NCBI RefSeq assembly: GCF_003752585.1
Contig: NZ_RKHR01000004.1
Location: 1,148,054 to 1,212,053, forward strand
Source: Sinobacterium caligoides
GTDB taxonomy: Bacteria; Pseudomonadota; Gammaproteobacteria; Pseudomonadales; Sinobacteriaceae
Direction of reading: 5' to 3'
DNA length: 64,000 nt
Part shown: piece after piece, positions 11,816-23,217 of the stretch
Position numbering within the stretch: the stretch's first letter is position 1
How the letters are laid out: each line of letters starts with the position of its first letter
The notes under the pieces: generated by a model
The model's database searches: none
The model's input: only the letters and a program-made list of their open reading frames with translations
What the model was told of the DNA's origin: nothing
Translations under genes and position numbers: made by a program

Positions 11816-12901
11816 TTAACTCGCGCTATACTGCGCTATTATCGCGCGAATGTCCTCAACCGCTAACGCAGATGTGACGTAAGCATCACCGAGTTGGCGC
11901 AATAACACTAAGCGCAAGCTACCATCTAAGACTTTCTTATCGACGGCCATCAACTCTAAGTAGCGCTCCGGCAACATCTTTGCTGGCCCCTGCAATGGGA
12001 GATTCGCTCGGCGATGTAGGTCGACAACGAAAGCAACATCATCATCACTAATCATGCCCATCGAGGCTGACAGCGCCGATGCCATGATAGTCCCTGCGGC
12101 CACTGCCTCTCCATGTAGCCAGACACCATAACCTTGCTCAGTCTCGATCGCATGACCAAAGGTATGACCTAGGTTCAATATTGCCCGAATGCCACCTTCA
12201 TGCTCATCCCTTGCGACGACTTGCGCCTTATTACTGCACGAGCGGGTAATCGCCTCCACTAACAGCGCTTTATCTCTCGCCATCAACGCCGACATGTTTT
12301 CATCTAACCATTGCAAAAAATCAGTGTCACCAATCAAGCCGTACTTGATCACCTCCGCCATGCCCGCACTAAACTCCCTTGCCGGCAAGGTATCAAGACT
12401 ATCTGTATCAATAATAACGGCATTCGGCTGGTGGAAGGCACCAATCATATTCTTACCGAGGGCATGGTTAACGCCAGTCTTGCCGCCTACAGAAGAGTCT
12501 ACCTGTGACAATACCGTCGTGGGAATCTGCATGAAGGCGACACCACGCTGATAGCTCGCGGCGGCAAAACCAGTCATATCGCCGACGACACCACCGCCCA
12601 AGGCAATCAAGGTCGTCTTGCGATTATGCTTGCCAGCCAATAAGGCGCTATAGATCATATCGAGGGTAGTCAGGTTTTTATAACACTCACCGTCAGGGAG
12701 GATCACCGTATCAACCTGGTAGTCACCGGAGAGTGCATTCACTACCTGCTGCAAATACAGTGGCGCAATGGTTTCATTGGTGACAATCATCACCTGCTTC
12801 GCCACGACATGAGGACTGTACAGCTCTTTTTTAGCCAATAACCCACTACCGATGTAGATGGGGTAGCTTCTGTCACCAAGATCAACCACTAACTCTTTCA
12901 T
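11816..12901 (-). CDS. aroB: 3-Dehydroquinate synthase
   Basis: Second step of the shikimate pathway: converts DAHP to 3-dehydroquinate using NAD+ and a divalent metal in the cytoplasm. The 361 residues are the normal length. The nucleotide-binding segment [19 protein letters not shown] (about 103-121), [11 protein letters not shown] (about 137-147), the metal-ligand segment EVIKYGLI (about 184) and the second metal motif [12 protein letters not shown] (about 243-254) are all intact. It lies 36 bp downstream of aroK and 48 bp upstream of damX, the conserved aroK-aroB-damX arrangement. Confidence 0.97.
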   Translation of the reverse strand: MKELVVDLGDRSYPIYIGSGLLAKKELYSPHVVAKQVMIVTNETIAPLYLQQVVNALSGDYQVDTVILPDGECYKNLTTLDMIYSALLAGKHNRKTTLIALGGGVVGDMTGFAAASYQRGVAFMQIPTTVLSQVDSSVGGKTGVNHALGKNMIGAFHQPNAVIIDTDSLDTLPAREFSAGMAEVIKYGLIGDTDFLQWLDENMSALMARDKALLVEAITRSCSNKAQVVARDEHEGGIRAILNLGHTFGHAIETEQGYGVWLHGEAVAAGTIMASALSASMGMISDDDVAFVVDLHRRANLPLQGPAKMLPERYLELMAVDKKVLDGSLRLVLLRQLGDAYVTSALAVEDIRAIIAQYSAS

Positions 12902-12937
12902 GTTACCACCGAAAATAACAACTCTGTTAGATCACAA

Positions 12938-13447
12938 TTATTTTAACAAGTCCGCTATGTAAGCAGCCACCACCCTTGGCGGGCGCGAATCCGTTTCCAC
13001 GATGAAGTCTGCGATCTCATTATAGAGGGGGGCACGTATCGCCATCAGTCGCCTCAGCACACCCTCTGGGTCCTGATCACGTAACAATGGCCGCTTTCTA
13101 TCCTTAGCCGTGCGCTGCACCTGTTGTTCGACGGAAGTCGACAGGTAAATAACTGTACCTCGCGAAGCCAACATCGTCCTATTCTCGGCCCGCATCACAA
13201 TACCGCCACCGGTAGCCAATAAAATCTGCGACTCCTGCGACAACACATCTAGAGCCGCCGTTTCACGTATGCGAAACCCCTCCTCACCTTCGACATCGAA
13301 GATCCAGGGAATATCGGCACCGCTGCGCTCTTCAATCTCTCGGTCGGAATCCTTAAAGGGCAGTTGCAACTCCTGCGCTAACAGCCGCCCGATCGTTGTC
13401 TTGCCAGCCCCCATGGGGCCGACAAGAAACACTCTCTTTGCTTGCAT
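12938..13447 (-). CDS. aroK: Shikimate kinase
   Basis: Phosphorylates shikimate to shikimate 3-phosphate with ATP. In 169 residues it shows the Walker A loop [11 protein letters not shown] (10-20), the shikimate/Mg site [11 protein letters not shown] (33-43) and the Gly-rich ATGGGIV loop (78-84), with the lid Arg region [10 protein letters not shown] near 118. It is 12 bp downstream of pilQ in the transcript order pilQ-aroK-aroB, so the pilus and shikimate genes may share a message. E. coli-type regulation of aroK cannot be judged here. Confidence 0.96.
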   Translation of the reverse strand: MQAKRVFLVGPMGAGKTTIGRLLAQELQLPFKDSDREIEERSGADIPWIFDVEGEEGFRIRETAALDVLSQESQILLATGGGIVMRAENRTMLASRGTVIYLSTSVEQQVQRTAKDRKRPLLRDQDPEGVLRRLMAIRAPLYNEIADFIVETDSRPPRVVAAYIADLLK

Positions 13448-13459
13448 TATTTATCCGAA

Positions 13460-15553
13460 TTAGTCCAACAAATCATCGGATAGTATACGTGGCGTAATAA
13501 ATATCAACAGTTCTTCTTTGCTATTTTCTTGTACTTGATTGCGGAACAGGCGCCCAATATAGGGAATATCGCCGAAGAATGGCGTCTTCTGAATCGTCGT
13601 TTTATCGACCGTTTTGAAGACACCGCCAAGCACTACAGTCTCGCCGTTTTTCACTAAAACTTTCGTCTTAATCTGTCGTGTGTTGATAATCGGAATTAGC
13701 GCACCAAACTCACCCTGAATAGAAGACGTCGAGTCATCTTGATTGATTTCAAGCTCCATCAACACCCTGTTATCGGGAGTAATGTACGGCGTCACCTCCA
13801 ACTTCAGCACAGCTTCCTTGAACGTGACCGTCGTTTCACCGCTCGCCGAGGATTCAAGATAAGGAAGCTCCCTACCCGCCTTGATGACCGCCCTCTGCTT
13901 ATCGCCGGTGATCACCTTCGGCTCTGCCACCAGCTCACCCCGCCCATTACTTTCCATAGCGCTAATTTCGGCAGAAAGATTCACACTACCGTTGGTATAG
14001 CCAACGTTGAAGCCAGATGTCGCCCCCCCAACACCAAGATCTACAACCAGGGGTGTAGTACCATCAGCGCCTTCCCTACCTCCAATATTGAAGTGATCCC
14101 ACTTCCCCTCCTCAGAGCCTCCCCAGCTAATACCAAGCTCTTCCCTAAAGCTCTTGTCTGCAGCAACAAGCCTCGCTTCAATCAACACCTGACGCACGGG
14201 AATGTCGATGGCCGCTAACAACGACCTAAATTCCTCTAGACGCATTGCGGTTTCAGTGATGATCAGCGAGTTAGTTCTCGGGTCAACAATGGCGCGACCA
14301 CGTGGCGAAAGAATGCTCTTACTACCATCGTCGCCATCATCTTTAAACAACTCAAAGATACCTTCGGCGCTGTGGTAACGAATGCGGAATAACTCCGTAC
14401 TTAACGGCGCTAGTTCTTCGATCTGTTTGTTGGCCTCGATGCGTTGACGCTCCTGATTAGCCAACTCCTCAGCTGGAGCGATCATCAAGACATTTCCAAT
14501 CTGACGCTTACCCAGCGCCTTGGTCTTGAGCACTAGATCCAGCGCCTGATCCCAGGGAACGTTTTGCAGGCGCAAAGTTATTTTGCCTGTTACATTATCA
14601 CTGGCAACGAGATTCAAGCCGGTAAAGTCGGCAATGAGCTGCAGTACCGCCCTGACTTCAATATCCTGAAAGTTCAACGATAGACGGTCTCCGGTATACT
14701 GGAACTCCGAACTCTTTGCCTGTACCTCTTCAGGAGTTAAGGGACGCACACTGATGACATAGGTATCCTCGACCTGATAGGCAAGATAATCATACTCCCC
14801 CATTGGCTCAAGCGTTACGACTGCCGACTTACCATCACGAGACTCCTTCGCCACTACAGTCTTCACCGGGGTTGCAAAATCAAGTACATCAAAGGTTCGC
14901 TCTAGTCCATCTTCGATGCCGGTATTGGCGAAGGTTAGCTTAATCAGCCCCCCTTCTTTCGCCATATCGACATTGACATCCGACGAGCTCAAGCCAAGCA
15001 ATAGCTTACCTTCGCCATCCTCTCCGCGCTGAAAGTCGAGGCTATTTATCTGCGAAGCCGAGGAGGTTTGGTGATTAAACTTCTTCGTCAGCTGATCGGT
15101 AGACTTCTTGATGTAGCTCTGCTGAACCTCGTTGCCGATCTCTAATACCAGCTCCTGGCCCTCTACCCTGCTACTATAATTCGCCAGACGAGACATCCCC
15201 ACGACCACTCGCGTACGGTCATTCGCACCAAGCACAGTAACGGTATCAGTGACGCCGACATTCAGCAGGTATTTCTTTTTCTCTAAGGCGCTGGTAACAC
15301 CGGTTAGATCCAGGGAGATCCGCGCAGGACTTTCAATGGTATAAACCTTCGGCTCCGGCGGCACACCATCAAAGCTCATACGAATCTCAACTCGCTCACC
15401 CGGCAGAGAGTTAAAATGGATGCCATCCATTACCACTGCCGCCGCCAACGTACTGTATAGCGATACCGCCAACAGCACTAGAGCTCCCAATACCTTTCTC
15501 ATCACTCGCACACCTTGTTGAATACTTCGAACACCATTCATTACTGTTTTCAT
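13460..15553 (-). CDS. pilQ: Type IV pilus secretin
   Basis: Outer-membrane secretin through which the type IV pilus is extruded. The 697 residues have a signal peptide (about 18-40, hydrophobic core then AAA-V), two AMIN peptidoglycan-binding domains (about 42-135 and 165-275), a secretin/TonB N-terminal domain (about 298-350, starting LNFQDIEVRAVLQLIADFTG), an N1/NolW domain (about 385-460) and the C-terminal secretin gate (about 520-695, including VPVRQVLIEARLV and a final RILSDDLLD). The first ATG has an AGGG 8 nt upstream, supporting it over Met18. It follows pilP by 13 bp. Confidence 0.96.
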   Translation of the reverse strand: MKTVMNGVRSIQQGVRVMRKVLGALVLLAVSLYSTLAAAVVMDGIHFNSLPGERVEIRMSFDGVPPEPKVYTIESPARISLDLTGVTSALEKKKYLLNVGVTDTVTVLGANDRTRVVVGMSRLANYSSRVEGQELVLEIGNEVQQSYIKKSTDQLTKKFNHQTSSASQINSLDFQRGEDGEGKLLLGLSSSDVNVDMAKEGGLIKLTFANTGIEDGLERTFDVLDFATPVKTVVAKESRDGKSAVVTLEPMGEYDYLAYQVEDTYVISVRPLTPEEVQAKSSEFQYTGDRLSLNFQDIEVRAVLQLIADFTGLNLVASDNVTGKITLRLQNVPWDQALDLVLKTKALGKRQIGNVLMIAPAEELANQERQRIEANKQIEELAPLSTELFRIRYHSAEGIFELFKDDGDDGSKSILSPRGRAIVDPRTNSLIITETAMRLEEFRSLLAAIDIPVRQVLIEARLVAADKSFREELGISWGGSEEGKWDHFNIGGREGADGTTPLVVDLGVGGATSGFNVGYTNGSVNLSAEISAMESNGRGELVAEPKVITGDKQRAVIKAGRELPYLESSASGETTVTFKEAVLKLEVTPYITPDNRVLMELEINQDDSTSSIQGEFGALIPIINTRQIKTKVLVKNGETVVLGGVFKTVDKTTIQKTPFFGDIPYIGRLFRNQVQENSKEELLIFITPRILSDDLLD

Positions 15554-15566
15554 TGCGCCGCCCTAA

Positions 15567-16091
15567 TTATTCTTCTTTTAGGTTAATCGTTCGGGGGCGC
15601 TCGGCCCATCCATTATTACCGTTAGCAACAATTTCCATCACCGCTATCTGATTCACAGTAATGTCTACCACTCGACCGTGATTCCTGCCCATGTAGCCAC
15701 CCGCTTTAATATGTGTAACCCCACCGCTACCATCATCTACCAGAGCCCATAACACATCTTTATAGGTCATTGTTCCGACCATCTTTAGGTCGTCAATTGA
15801 AAACGACTCAAGCGGCTCCTTCTGACGATTAAAGTCAGGGGCGACATTTTGTCTAGGCAGAGACAAGCGTGCGATGTCTTGTACCGAAACAGGCTTGACG
15901 AAAGGGGAGCGTCGTGCCGCAGAACTGTATGTATAGGTCTTATAAGGAGGATAAACGGGTATCGCCTCTATCGCTCCCAACGGTTTGTTTTTTACCTCGG
16001 TCATATAAGACTGCAGGTCTGAAAAGTCATCGTTAGCACAGCCACTGATTACGAGTAAAGCTGAAGCTACTGTCAATAATCTTCGTGTCAT
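15567..16091 (-). CDS. pilP: Type IV pilus lipoprotein PilP
   Basis: A 174-residue inner-membrane lipoprotein that binds PilN-PilO and the N0 domain of PilQ, linking the alignment subcomplex to the secretin. The signal peptide ends in a lipobox ISGC (Cys18). A disordered stretch follows, with a PVYPPYKTYTYSSAARRSPF segment like the PilO/N-binding region, then the beta-sandwich domain (about 95-170) with LKMVGTMTYKDVLWALVDD. It lies 12 bp downstream of pilO in the five-gene pil operon. Confidence 0.93.
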   Translation of the reverse strand: MTRRLLTVASALLVISGCANDDFSDLQSYMTEVKNKPLGAIEAIPVYPPYKTYTYSSAARRSPFVKPVSVQDIARLSLPRQNVAPDFNRQKEPLESFSIDDLKMVGTMTYKDVLWALVDDGSGGVTHIKAGGYMGRNHGRVVDITVNQIAVMEIVANGNNGWAERPRTINLKEE

Positions 16092-16103
16092 TACTTCAGC
16101 TCC

Positions 16104-16706
16104 CTATTCCTTGTAGCGGTAAGTTTCCGCCATGATGCTCATCAGCAAGGCGCCACTATCGTTTAGCGGAGTTATTGTGAAGTCCTTCAGTTTGACGATA
16201 CGCGGTAGGCTTGCCACGCTACCTACAAAGGTACCAAAGTCGTGGTAACTCCCCGTCACCTCGATCTTTATCGGCTGCAGGATATAGAACTCGACCGGTA
16301 CCTCTGGCTGCAGCTCGATCTTGTTAAACGCTAAGCCATTCTTAATACCCACGCGGGTAATATCCTCAAGCAAGCCTGGTACCTCAGCATCCTTGGGCAG
16401 CTGCCCAAGCAAGACGCCAAAGTTTTCTTCAATTTCGACCATTTGAGCCTTGTAGGCCTCAAGGTTTGCGGCCTCATATGCCCGTTTTGCGTAAGTTTTT
16501 TTCAGCTCTTGTTCTTTCTTTTCATAACCGGCTAGCTGCGTTTTCATGTCGCTAATGATATAGACATAGCCTACACCCAGTACTAACGCGAAACAGATTG
16601 CCCAAGCGATGACTTTAACCGCCGTAGGCCAGCTGCCAATGTTTTCAAAGTCAAGATCATTAAAATCGATATCACGAAACGACTCTAAACTACTCTGTAA
16701 AGACAT
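16104..16706 (-). CDS. pilO: Type IV pilus inner-membrane protein PilO
   Basis: A bitopic inner-membrane protein that dimerises with PilN. The 200 residues show a short cytoplasmic N-terminus, one transmembrane helix (about 30-52), a coiled coil (about 55-105, rich in Lys/Glu/Leu) and a ferredoxin-like periplasmic domain (about 115-200). Its start shares one base with the pilN stop, implying coupled translation. Sequence conservation in this family is low, so the call rests on architecture and operon position as much as on motifs such as LPKDAEVPGLLEDIT. Confidence 0.93.
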   Translation of the reverse strand: MSLQSSLESFRDIDFNDLDFENIGSWPTAVKVIAWAICFALVLGVGYVYIISDMKTQLAGYEKKEQELKKTYAKRAYEAANLEAYKAQMVEIEENFGVLLGQLPKDAEVPGLLEDITRVGIKNGLAFNKIELQPEVPVEFYILQPIKIEVTGSYHDFGTFVGSVASLPRIVKLKDFTITPLNDSGALLMSIMAETYRYKE

Positions 16707-17271
16707 TATGTATCCTCCCCATCTTCTTGGCCGGGGAGCTCGAGCCTAAAAGTCATTTTGAAGTTACTGCCCTGCTCACCAAATGCGCGGTTAGCCTGCA
16801 CCTCTGTAAGGTTAGGATCCTTAAACCACTCGGACTTCTCCAGCGCCCTCATTAGCGAAGAAACTCGTTGGCTCGACTCCGCAACGCCCTCGACAGAGAT
16901 AAGCTCGCCCTTGGCAGTCACCTCGCCAAAGTACAAGCCATCAGGAGTACTGCGAACAAGCTCATCAAAGACATGCACGATATATGGACGCGTCCCCTGC
17001 AGGTCTTGTACCACCTTCATTCGATCGAGCATTTGCTGACGTTTCTTTTTCAGTTCCTTTATTTCCTTCACCTGCACGTCTAAATCGGAAATATGTCGCT
17101 CAATATAACCATTGCGCGCTTGCTGACTCGTTAGTGCATTATTGACGAAGCTATAATAAACCGTCAGAAGCAACCCGGCAGCGACAATACTTAAAACACA
17201 GCAAACTAAAAACTCTTTCTTTAACTCTTCACGTCGCTCTTCACGCCAAGGTAATAAATTAATTGTCGCCA

Positions 17272-17272
<1 letters not shown>
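16706..17272 (-). CDS. pilN: Type IV pilus inner-membrane protein PilN
   Basis: Partner of PilO and PilM. The N-terminus MATINLLPWREERREELKK is the classic PilN segment whose INLLPWR motif docks in PilM. A transmembrane helix (about 22-44), a coiled coil (about 50-85) and a periplasmic ferredoxin-like domain follow in 188 residues. Its start codon overlaps the pilM stop by one base. Confidence 0.96.
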
Positions 17273-18372
<1,100 letters not shown>

Positions 18373-18439
18373 TTATAATATTCTTCATTAAATAACAGGT
18401 TTCGTGATCAAGCAAATATAACTGAGCATTAAAACACTC

Positions 18440-18445
18440 TATAAT
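18440..18445 (+). promoter_or_regulatory. Consensus -10 box upstream of mrcA
   Basis: A perfect TATAAT lies 63 bp upstream of the mrcA ATG in the pilM-mrcA divergent region (18337-18508). No good -35 hexamer is found at 16-18 bp, so the promoter may be weak or activator-dependent. Confidence 0.35.
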
Positions 18446-18508
18446 AGCTGATCGCTCCACACCAAGAACCGAAAGTTTAAGTTAAGCTATTAATTTAAAG
18501 AGATTTTT

Positions 18509-20974
18509 ATGGTTAGCACACGTTCAATAGCCCGCCTTTTCAGCGGACTCTTTATTACCGCATTCTTTGGTTTAGGCCTTGTGCTGTCTGCCGCATTCAT
18601 ATATTTGTCGCCGCAGCTGCCTTCCCCCGACTCATTAAGAGACGTCGAGTTAAAAACACCACTCCGAGTATACACGATTGACAATAAACTCATCGGGGAA
18701 TTTGGTGAAGAACGTAGAATGCCCATAAATTATCAACAAATTCCTCCACTTTTCACTAAGGCACTACTTGCCGCAGAAGATGACGGTTTCTACCAACATC
18801 ATGGCGTAGATGTCAAAGGACTGCTGAGAGCCGCATCACAACTATTGATGACTGGCCACATCCAGTCAGGCGGATCCACTATCACCATGCAGGTCGCCAA
18901 GAACTACTTTTTAACGCACAAAAGAACCTTTTCTCGCAAATTCCGTGAGATTTTACTCGCCCTACAAATAGAGCGAGAACTCAGCAAAGATGAGATCCTC
19001 GAACTTTACGTCAACAAAATATTCCTCGGCAATAGAGCCTATGGCATCGCCGCAGCGGCACAAGTATATTATGGAAAATCAATAGACGAGCTCAGTATTG
19101 CTCAACTCGCCATGATCGCCGGGCTCCCCAAAGCGCCTTCGGCTTACAACCCACTCGCCAACGCCAAGAGAGCACTAAGTCGCCGTAACTGGATTCTTGG
19201 ACGCATGCACTCTCTTGGCTATATTGATAACGAGCAGTTCGAAGAGGCAAGCAGCGCCCCCATCACTGCGAAATTCCATGGCTCAACGGTAGAGGTTGAT
19301 AGCCCTTACATTGCCGAAATGGCCCGCCACGAGATGATCAAGCGCTACGGTAAAGAAGCTTACAGCAAGGGGCTGCGAGTTTTCACCACCGTCTCCAGCA
19401 AACTACAACTCAAGGCACAGAAAGCACTCGTTAAGGGACTAAAAGCCTACGACCACCGTCACGGCTATCGTGGCCCAGAGGCACACATCGACGTCGATGA
19501 CATCAACGACATAGAGACATCAATCTCCGCACTCTCCTCCTACCGCACGGTAGCCGGCATGCAAGCCGCACTAGTCACCCACCTCGACGGAGAGCACGCC
19601 ACAATACTACTCAAAGACCACAGCGAGCACCCTCTGGACTGGGACGACAGTTTTTCATCTCTGCGCCCCCACCTTAGCGCCGATAGCGTCGGGGCAAAAC
19701 CCAGGAAACTAGCCGACATTATTAGTGAGGGCGATATCATTCGCGTAGCGCGAGACAATGTCGACAGCCCTTACCGCATCAGCCAAATCCCTAAGGTAGA
19801 AGGGGCCATCGTCGCCATCTCTCCTCGAAATGGCGCCATCCAGGCCCTCGTTGGCGGCTTCGATTTTCGACAAAGTAACTTTAACCGTGTATTGCAGGCT
19901 AAGCGCCAACCCGGATCCAACTTTAAGCCGTTCATCTATTCCGCTGCGCTGAACGCAGGCTACACCCCCGCAACCATCATTAACGACGCCCCTGTTGTTT
20001 TTGAGGGCACCAAGCTCGAGGACTCCTGGCGCCCCGTCAACTCTAGCGGTAATTTCTATGGCCCCACACGGCTGCGCAGAGCCCTCTTTACTTCGCGCAA
20101 CTTGGTCTCTATTCGCCTGCTTCGTAAAATGGGTATCAGTAACGCCATCAACTACATGGGGCGTTTTGGTTTCGACACCAAGAAAATGCCACACGACCTA
20201 TCCCTCGCCTTAGGCAGCTACGCACTGACGCCACTAAAACTCGTTACCGCCTACGCGACACTGGCCAACGGAGGCTATCGCGTCCATCCCTACCTCATCC
20301 AGCGCATCGAGAGTAGCGATGGCAGCGAACTCTTCACCGCCACCCCCGACACCGTTTGCCAAAACTGCGAGCAAATAGCAGCAAAAGCTCACGCCACAAA
20401 CGACACCTCAACTGTAAAAGAGGAGGCCGCGACCTTGGAAGAGCTTATAGGAGACAAGGAGACCGCCAAGCCTGCCGAACTCATCATGGATCCTAGGGTC
20501 GCCTATCTCATCGACTCCATTCTAAAAGATGTCATCAAGCGCGGCACCGGCCGCCGCGCCCTCAGCCTTAAGCGTAACGACATTGCCGGCAAAACCGGCA
20601 CAACTAACGGCCCTACCGACGCGTGGTTTTCGGGCTACAACGACGACATTGTTACCACCACCTGGGTAGGCTTCGACCGCTACAACAAACTTGGTCGCAG
20701 AGAGTACGGCGGCACCGCCGCCCTACCTATCTGGATCGACTTTATGGAAACAGCACTCGAAGATAGTCCCGCACGAATGCGCCAACAACCACCCGGTCTC
20801 ATCTCTGTACGCATCGATCCCGAGACCGGCGAGCTGGCCTACCCTCAACAATCCAACGCTATCTTCGAGACATTCCGCGCCGAAAACGTCCCAGCCCGTC
20901 GCTCACGCTCAGCCGGGCCAAACTCCCAGCAACAAATAGAAAACGACCTGATGCTTGAAGATGAGCTTTTCTAG
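18509..20974 (+). CDS. mrcA: Penicillin-binding protein 1A
   Basis: Class A bifunctional peptidoglycan synthase anchored in the inner membrane. The 821 residues have a transmembrane anchor (about 12-34), a GT51 transglycosylase domain with catalytic EDDGFYQHHGVD (about 90-101) and GGSTITMQVAKNYFL, an OB-like insert (about 310-430), and a transpeptidase domain with the SxxK motif in PGSNFKPF (about 470), SRN near 532 and KTGTTN near 696. Divergence from pilM is the conserved context. The stop overlaps the next reading frame by 14 bp, so the two are probably co-expressed. Confidence 0.97.
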   Translation: MVSTRSIARLFSGLFITAFFGLGLVLSAAFIYLSPQLPSPDSLRDVELKTPLRVYTIDNKLIGEFGEERRMPINYQQIPPLFTKALLAAEDDGFYQHHGVDVKGLLRAASQLLMTGHIQSGGSTITMQVAKNYFLTHKRTFSRKFREILLALQIERELSKDEILELYVNKIFLGNRAYGIAAAAQVYYGKSIDELSIAQLAMIAGLPKAPSAYNPLANAKRALSRRNWILGRMHSLGYIDNEQFEEASSAPITAKFHGSTVEVDSPYIAEMARHEMIKRYGKEAYSKGLRVFTTVSSKLQLKAQKALVKGLKAYDHRHGYRGPEAHIDVDDINDIETSISALSSYRTVAGMQAALVTHLDGEHATILLKDHSEHPLDWDDSFSSLRPHLSADSVGAKPRKLADIISEGDIIRVARDNVDSPYRISQIPKVEGAIVAISPRNGAIQALVGGFDFRQSNFNRVLQAKRQPGSNFKPFIYSAALNAGYTPATIINDAPVVFEGTKLEDSWRPVNSSGNFYGPTRLRRALFTSRNLVSIRLLRKMGISNAINYMGRFGFDTKKMPHDLSLALGSYALTPLKLVTAYATLANGGYRVHPYLIQRIESSDGSELFTATPDTVCQNCEQIAAKAHATNDTSTVKEEAATLEELIGDKETAKPAELIMDPRVAYLIDSILKDVIKRGTGRRALSLKRNDIAGKTGTTNGPTDAWFSGYNDDIVTTTWVGFDRYNKLGRREYGGTAALPIWIDFMETALEDSPARMRQQPPGLISVRIDPETGELAYPQQSNAIFETFRAENVPARRSRSAGPNSQQQIENDLMLEDELF

Positions 20975-21629
20975 GCTAGCGACCAGACATCGCGCCCTAA
21001 CCCTCGGCGCTCTGCTCACCCTCCTTAGTGCTAACGCTTACACCGGGGAGGCTTTCAATGATATGGACCCACGAAACAACTGTGGCTGCAGCTGGCAAGG
21101 ACCGTTCAGCTGGATAGCCGATAATGTCGACACCATCGCAGTTGTCAGCATCGCCTCACACAGCGGCAACTCCATGGACGTCAATGTTGAACAGCTTCTC
21201 AAGGGCAAAACCTACGACAAGGTCGTTCGTATCTGGGGAGACCGCGGCTACGAATGCCGCCCACCAGTAGAGCTGTTTCCTCGCAATAGCCGCTGGCTAC
21301 TCGCCCTACAAACAATCGATAAACTACCAGCCGATAGCTTTGATCCATTCCACCCTGATAGGAGTTTCGGCCGCATCGGCGACTACCAATTACCAGCCTG
21401 CGGCGCATACTGGCTCGCCGTTGAGGGAGACCGTGTCTCCGGCAACATCACCTCGATACTAGACTGGGACTACACGCCCGAGATGGATCCCGTACCCATC
21501 GCCGTGATAAAAGCCTTCATCGAGGGAAAGGCCGGCTATGCCGACATTATTGGCTACAGCAACGAGATCACAAGCCCCGAGGCGATGATGCGAAAGTCAA
21601 AACTCTGGCTAAAAAATCAGCAAGATTGA
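20961..21629 (+). CDS. Exported protein of unknown function, four cysteines, possibly NTR/TIMP-like
   Basis: A 222-residue protein with a signal peptide (basic start, hydrophobic 12-24, cleavage probably near ANA-Y). The mature part opens with a CGC motif (Cys41, Cys43) and has Cys99 and Cys147. The order Cys-x-Cys, an AD-x-V-x-x-I-A-V-V-S strand, an EQLLKG segment with VVRIWG after it, and RWLLAL recalls the OB-like fold of the netrin/TIMP-like domain, but this is a weak visual likeness. The ATG at 20961 is preferred to TTG at 20955. It overlaps mrcA by 14 bp, suggesting translational coupling and an envelope role. I do not know its function. Confidence 0.7.
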   Translation: MSFSRLATRHRALTLGALLTLLSANAYTGEAFNDMDPRNNCGCSWQGPFSWIADNVDTIAVVSIASHSGNSMDVNVEQLLKGKTYDKVVRIWGDRGYECRPPVELFPRNSRWLLALQTIDKLPADSFDPFHPDRSFGRIGDYQLPACGAYWLAVEGDRVSGNITSILDWDYTPEMDPVPIAVIKAFIEGKAGYADIIGYSNEITSPEAMMRKSKLWLKNQQD

Positions 21630-21644
21630 GCCCCAACAACCCTT

Positions 21645-23108
21645 CTATATACCCAGCGTCGACCACAACTCATCGACACGCTCGACGACCTCCTGCTTCA
21701 TCTCAATCGGCTCACCCCACTCGCGCGTGGTCTCCCCCTCCCACTTATTAGTCGCATCAAAACCCATTTTCGACCCCAAGCCAGAGACCGGCGAGGCAAA
21801 ATCAAGATAATCAATAGGAGTATTCTCAATCATCACCGTGTCACGCGCAGGATCCATACGGGTCGTCATAGCCCAAATCACATCATTCCAGTCTCGCGCA
21901 TTCACATCATCATCGGTAACAACAACAAATTTTGTGTACATAAATTGACGCAAAAACGACCACACGCCCAGCATCACACGCTTAGCATGCCCCGGGTACT
22001 CCTTCTTAATCGTCACTACCGCCATCCGGTAAGAGCAACCCTCTGGCGGCAAGTAGAAGTCGACCACCTCAGGAAACTGCTTCTGAAAAATAGGTACAAA
22101 GACCTCATTCAAAGCCAAGCCAAGAATCGCCGGCTCATCCGGTGGCCTACCGGTATAGGTGCTGTGATAGATCGGCTCCTTCCTATGACTGATCACTTCG
22201 ACAGTAAAGACAGGGAAGGACTCAACCTCGTTGTAGTAGCCGGTATGATCCCCAAAGGGCCCCTCTTCGGCCAGCTCACCTGGCTCTAAATAACCCTCTA
22301 ATATAATCTCGGCCGTCGCAGGCACATCAAGATCATTGCTCAGGCTTTTTATCAGCTCCGTCTTCGAACCTCGCAATAGGCCCGCAAAACCGTACTCCGA
22401 CACATTGTCAGGAACCGGAGTCACAGCCCCCAGTGTTGTTGCTGGATCTGCCCCCAGAGCAATAGAGACAGGGTAGCGTTCACCAGGGTGACGCTGTTGG
22501 AATTCCCGGTAATCCAATGCTCCACCACGATGGGACAACCAACGCATAATCAGCTTATTCTTCGCAATTTTCTGCATGCGATAGATGCCTAAGTTTTGCC
22601 GCTCCTTATTCGGCCCCCGCGTTATAACTAATGGCCACGTCACTAGCGGCCCTACATCACCAGGCCAGCAAGTCATAATGGGTAAACTGTCGAGATCCAC
22701 CTCATCACCACGTAGGACAACCTCTTGGCACGGTGCCTTGCGAACCATCTTTGGCGCCATGTTGAGCACCTGTTTAAAGATAGGCGCCTTTGACCAGGCA
22801 TCGCGCAAACCTTTTGGCGGTTCCGGCTGACGCAGGAAAGCAAGTAATTCACCGACCTCGCGCAGGGCGCTTATATCACGCTCCCCCATCCCCAGCGCGA
22901 CTCGCCGCTCGGTGCCGAATAAGTTGGCCAATACCGGCATAGAGTGCCCTTTGACATTCTCGAACAACAACGCGGGACCGCCTGCTTTTAAAGTACGATC
23001 ACAGATTTCTGTGATCTCTAAGTTGGCATCGACTTCGACCTTGACTCGCTTTAACTCACCCTCTTTCTCAAGCTGCGCAATGAACTCTCGAAGATCTGTA
23101 TACTTCAT
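21645..23108 (-). CDS. ubiD: 4-Hydroxy-3-polyprenylbenzoate decarboxylase
   Basis: Prenyl-FMN-dependent decarboxylase of ubiquinone synthesis, 487 residues. It opens with the E. coli-like [21 protein letters not shown]; the prFMN/metal region shows [20 protein letters not shown] (about 217-236) and the catalytic region [14 protein letters not shown] (about 280-293), followed by [13 protein letters not shown]. Its partner, the prenyl-FMN synthase UbiX, is not in the window. Three consecutive ATGs precede KYTDL; the last is used. It is convergent with the exported protein (15-bp gap) and downstream of rho, beyond rho's terminator. Confidence 0.95.
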   Translation of the reverse strand: MKYTDLREFIAQLEKEGELKRVKVEVDANLEITEICDRTLKAGGPALLFENVKGHSMPVLANLFGTERRVALGMGERDISALREVGELLAFLRQPEPPKGLRDAWSKAPIFKQVLNMAPKMVRKAPCQEVVLRGDEVDLDSLPIMTCWPGDVGPLVTWPLVITRGPNKERQNLGIYRMQKIAKNKLIMRWLSHRGGALDYREFQQRHPGERYPVSIALGADPATTLGAVTPVPDNVSEYGFAGLLRGSKTELIKSLSNDLDVPATAEIILEGYLEPGELAEEGPFGDHTGYYNEVESFPVFTVEVISHRKEPIYHSTYTGRPPDEPAILGLALNEVFVPIFQKQFPEVVDFYLPPEGCSYRMAVVTIKKEYPGHAKRVMLGVWSFLRQFMYTKFVVVTDDDVNARDWNDVIWAMTTRMDPARDTVMIENTPIDYLDFASPVSGLGSKMGFDATNKWEGETTREWGEPIEMKQEVVERVDELWSTLGI

Positions 23109-23155
23109 CATCATACCCAATCACTTAGTCGACCAAGACCACACTAAGCGGCCAT

Positions 23156-23188
23156 AAAAAAAGCCGCTAGAGCACACTCTAGCAGCTT
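23156..23188 (-). terminator. Intrinsic terminator of rho
   Basis: AAGCCGCTAGAG (23161-23172) pairs with CTCTAGCAGCTT (23177-23188), one mismatch, loop CACA. On the minus strand the stem is followed by seven T residues. It lies 30 bp after the rho stop. Confidence 0.85.
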
Positions 23189-23217
23189 CTTAAGTGCAAT
23201 CTCTAGCCACTAGAAAG

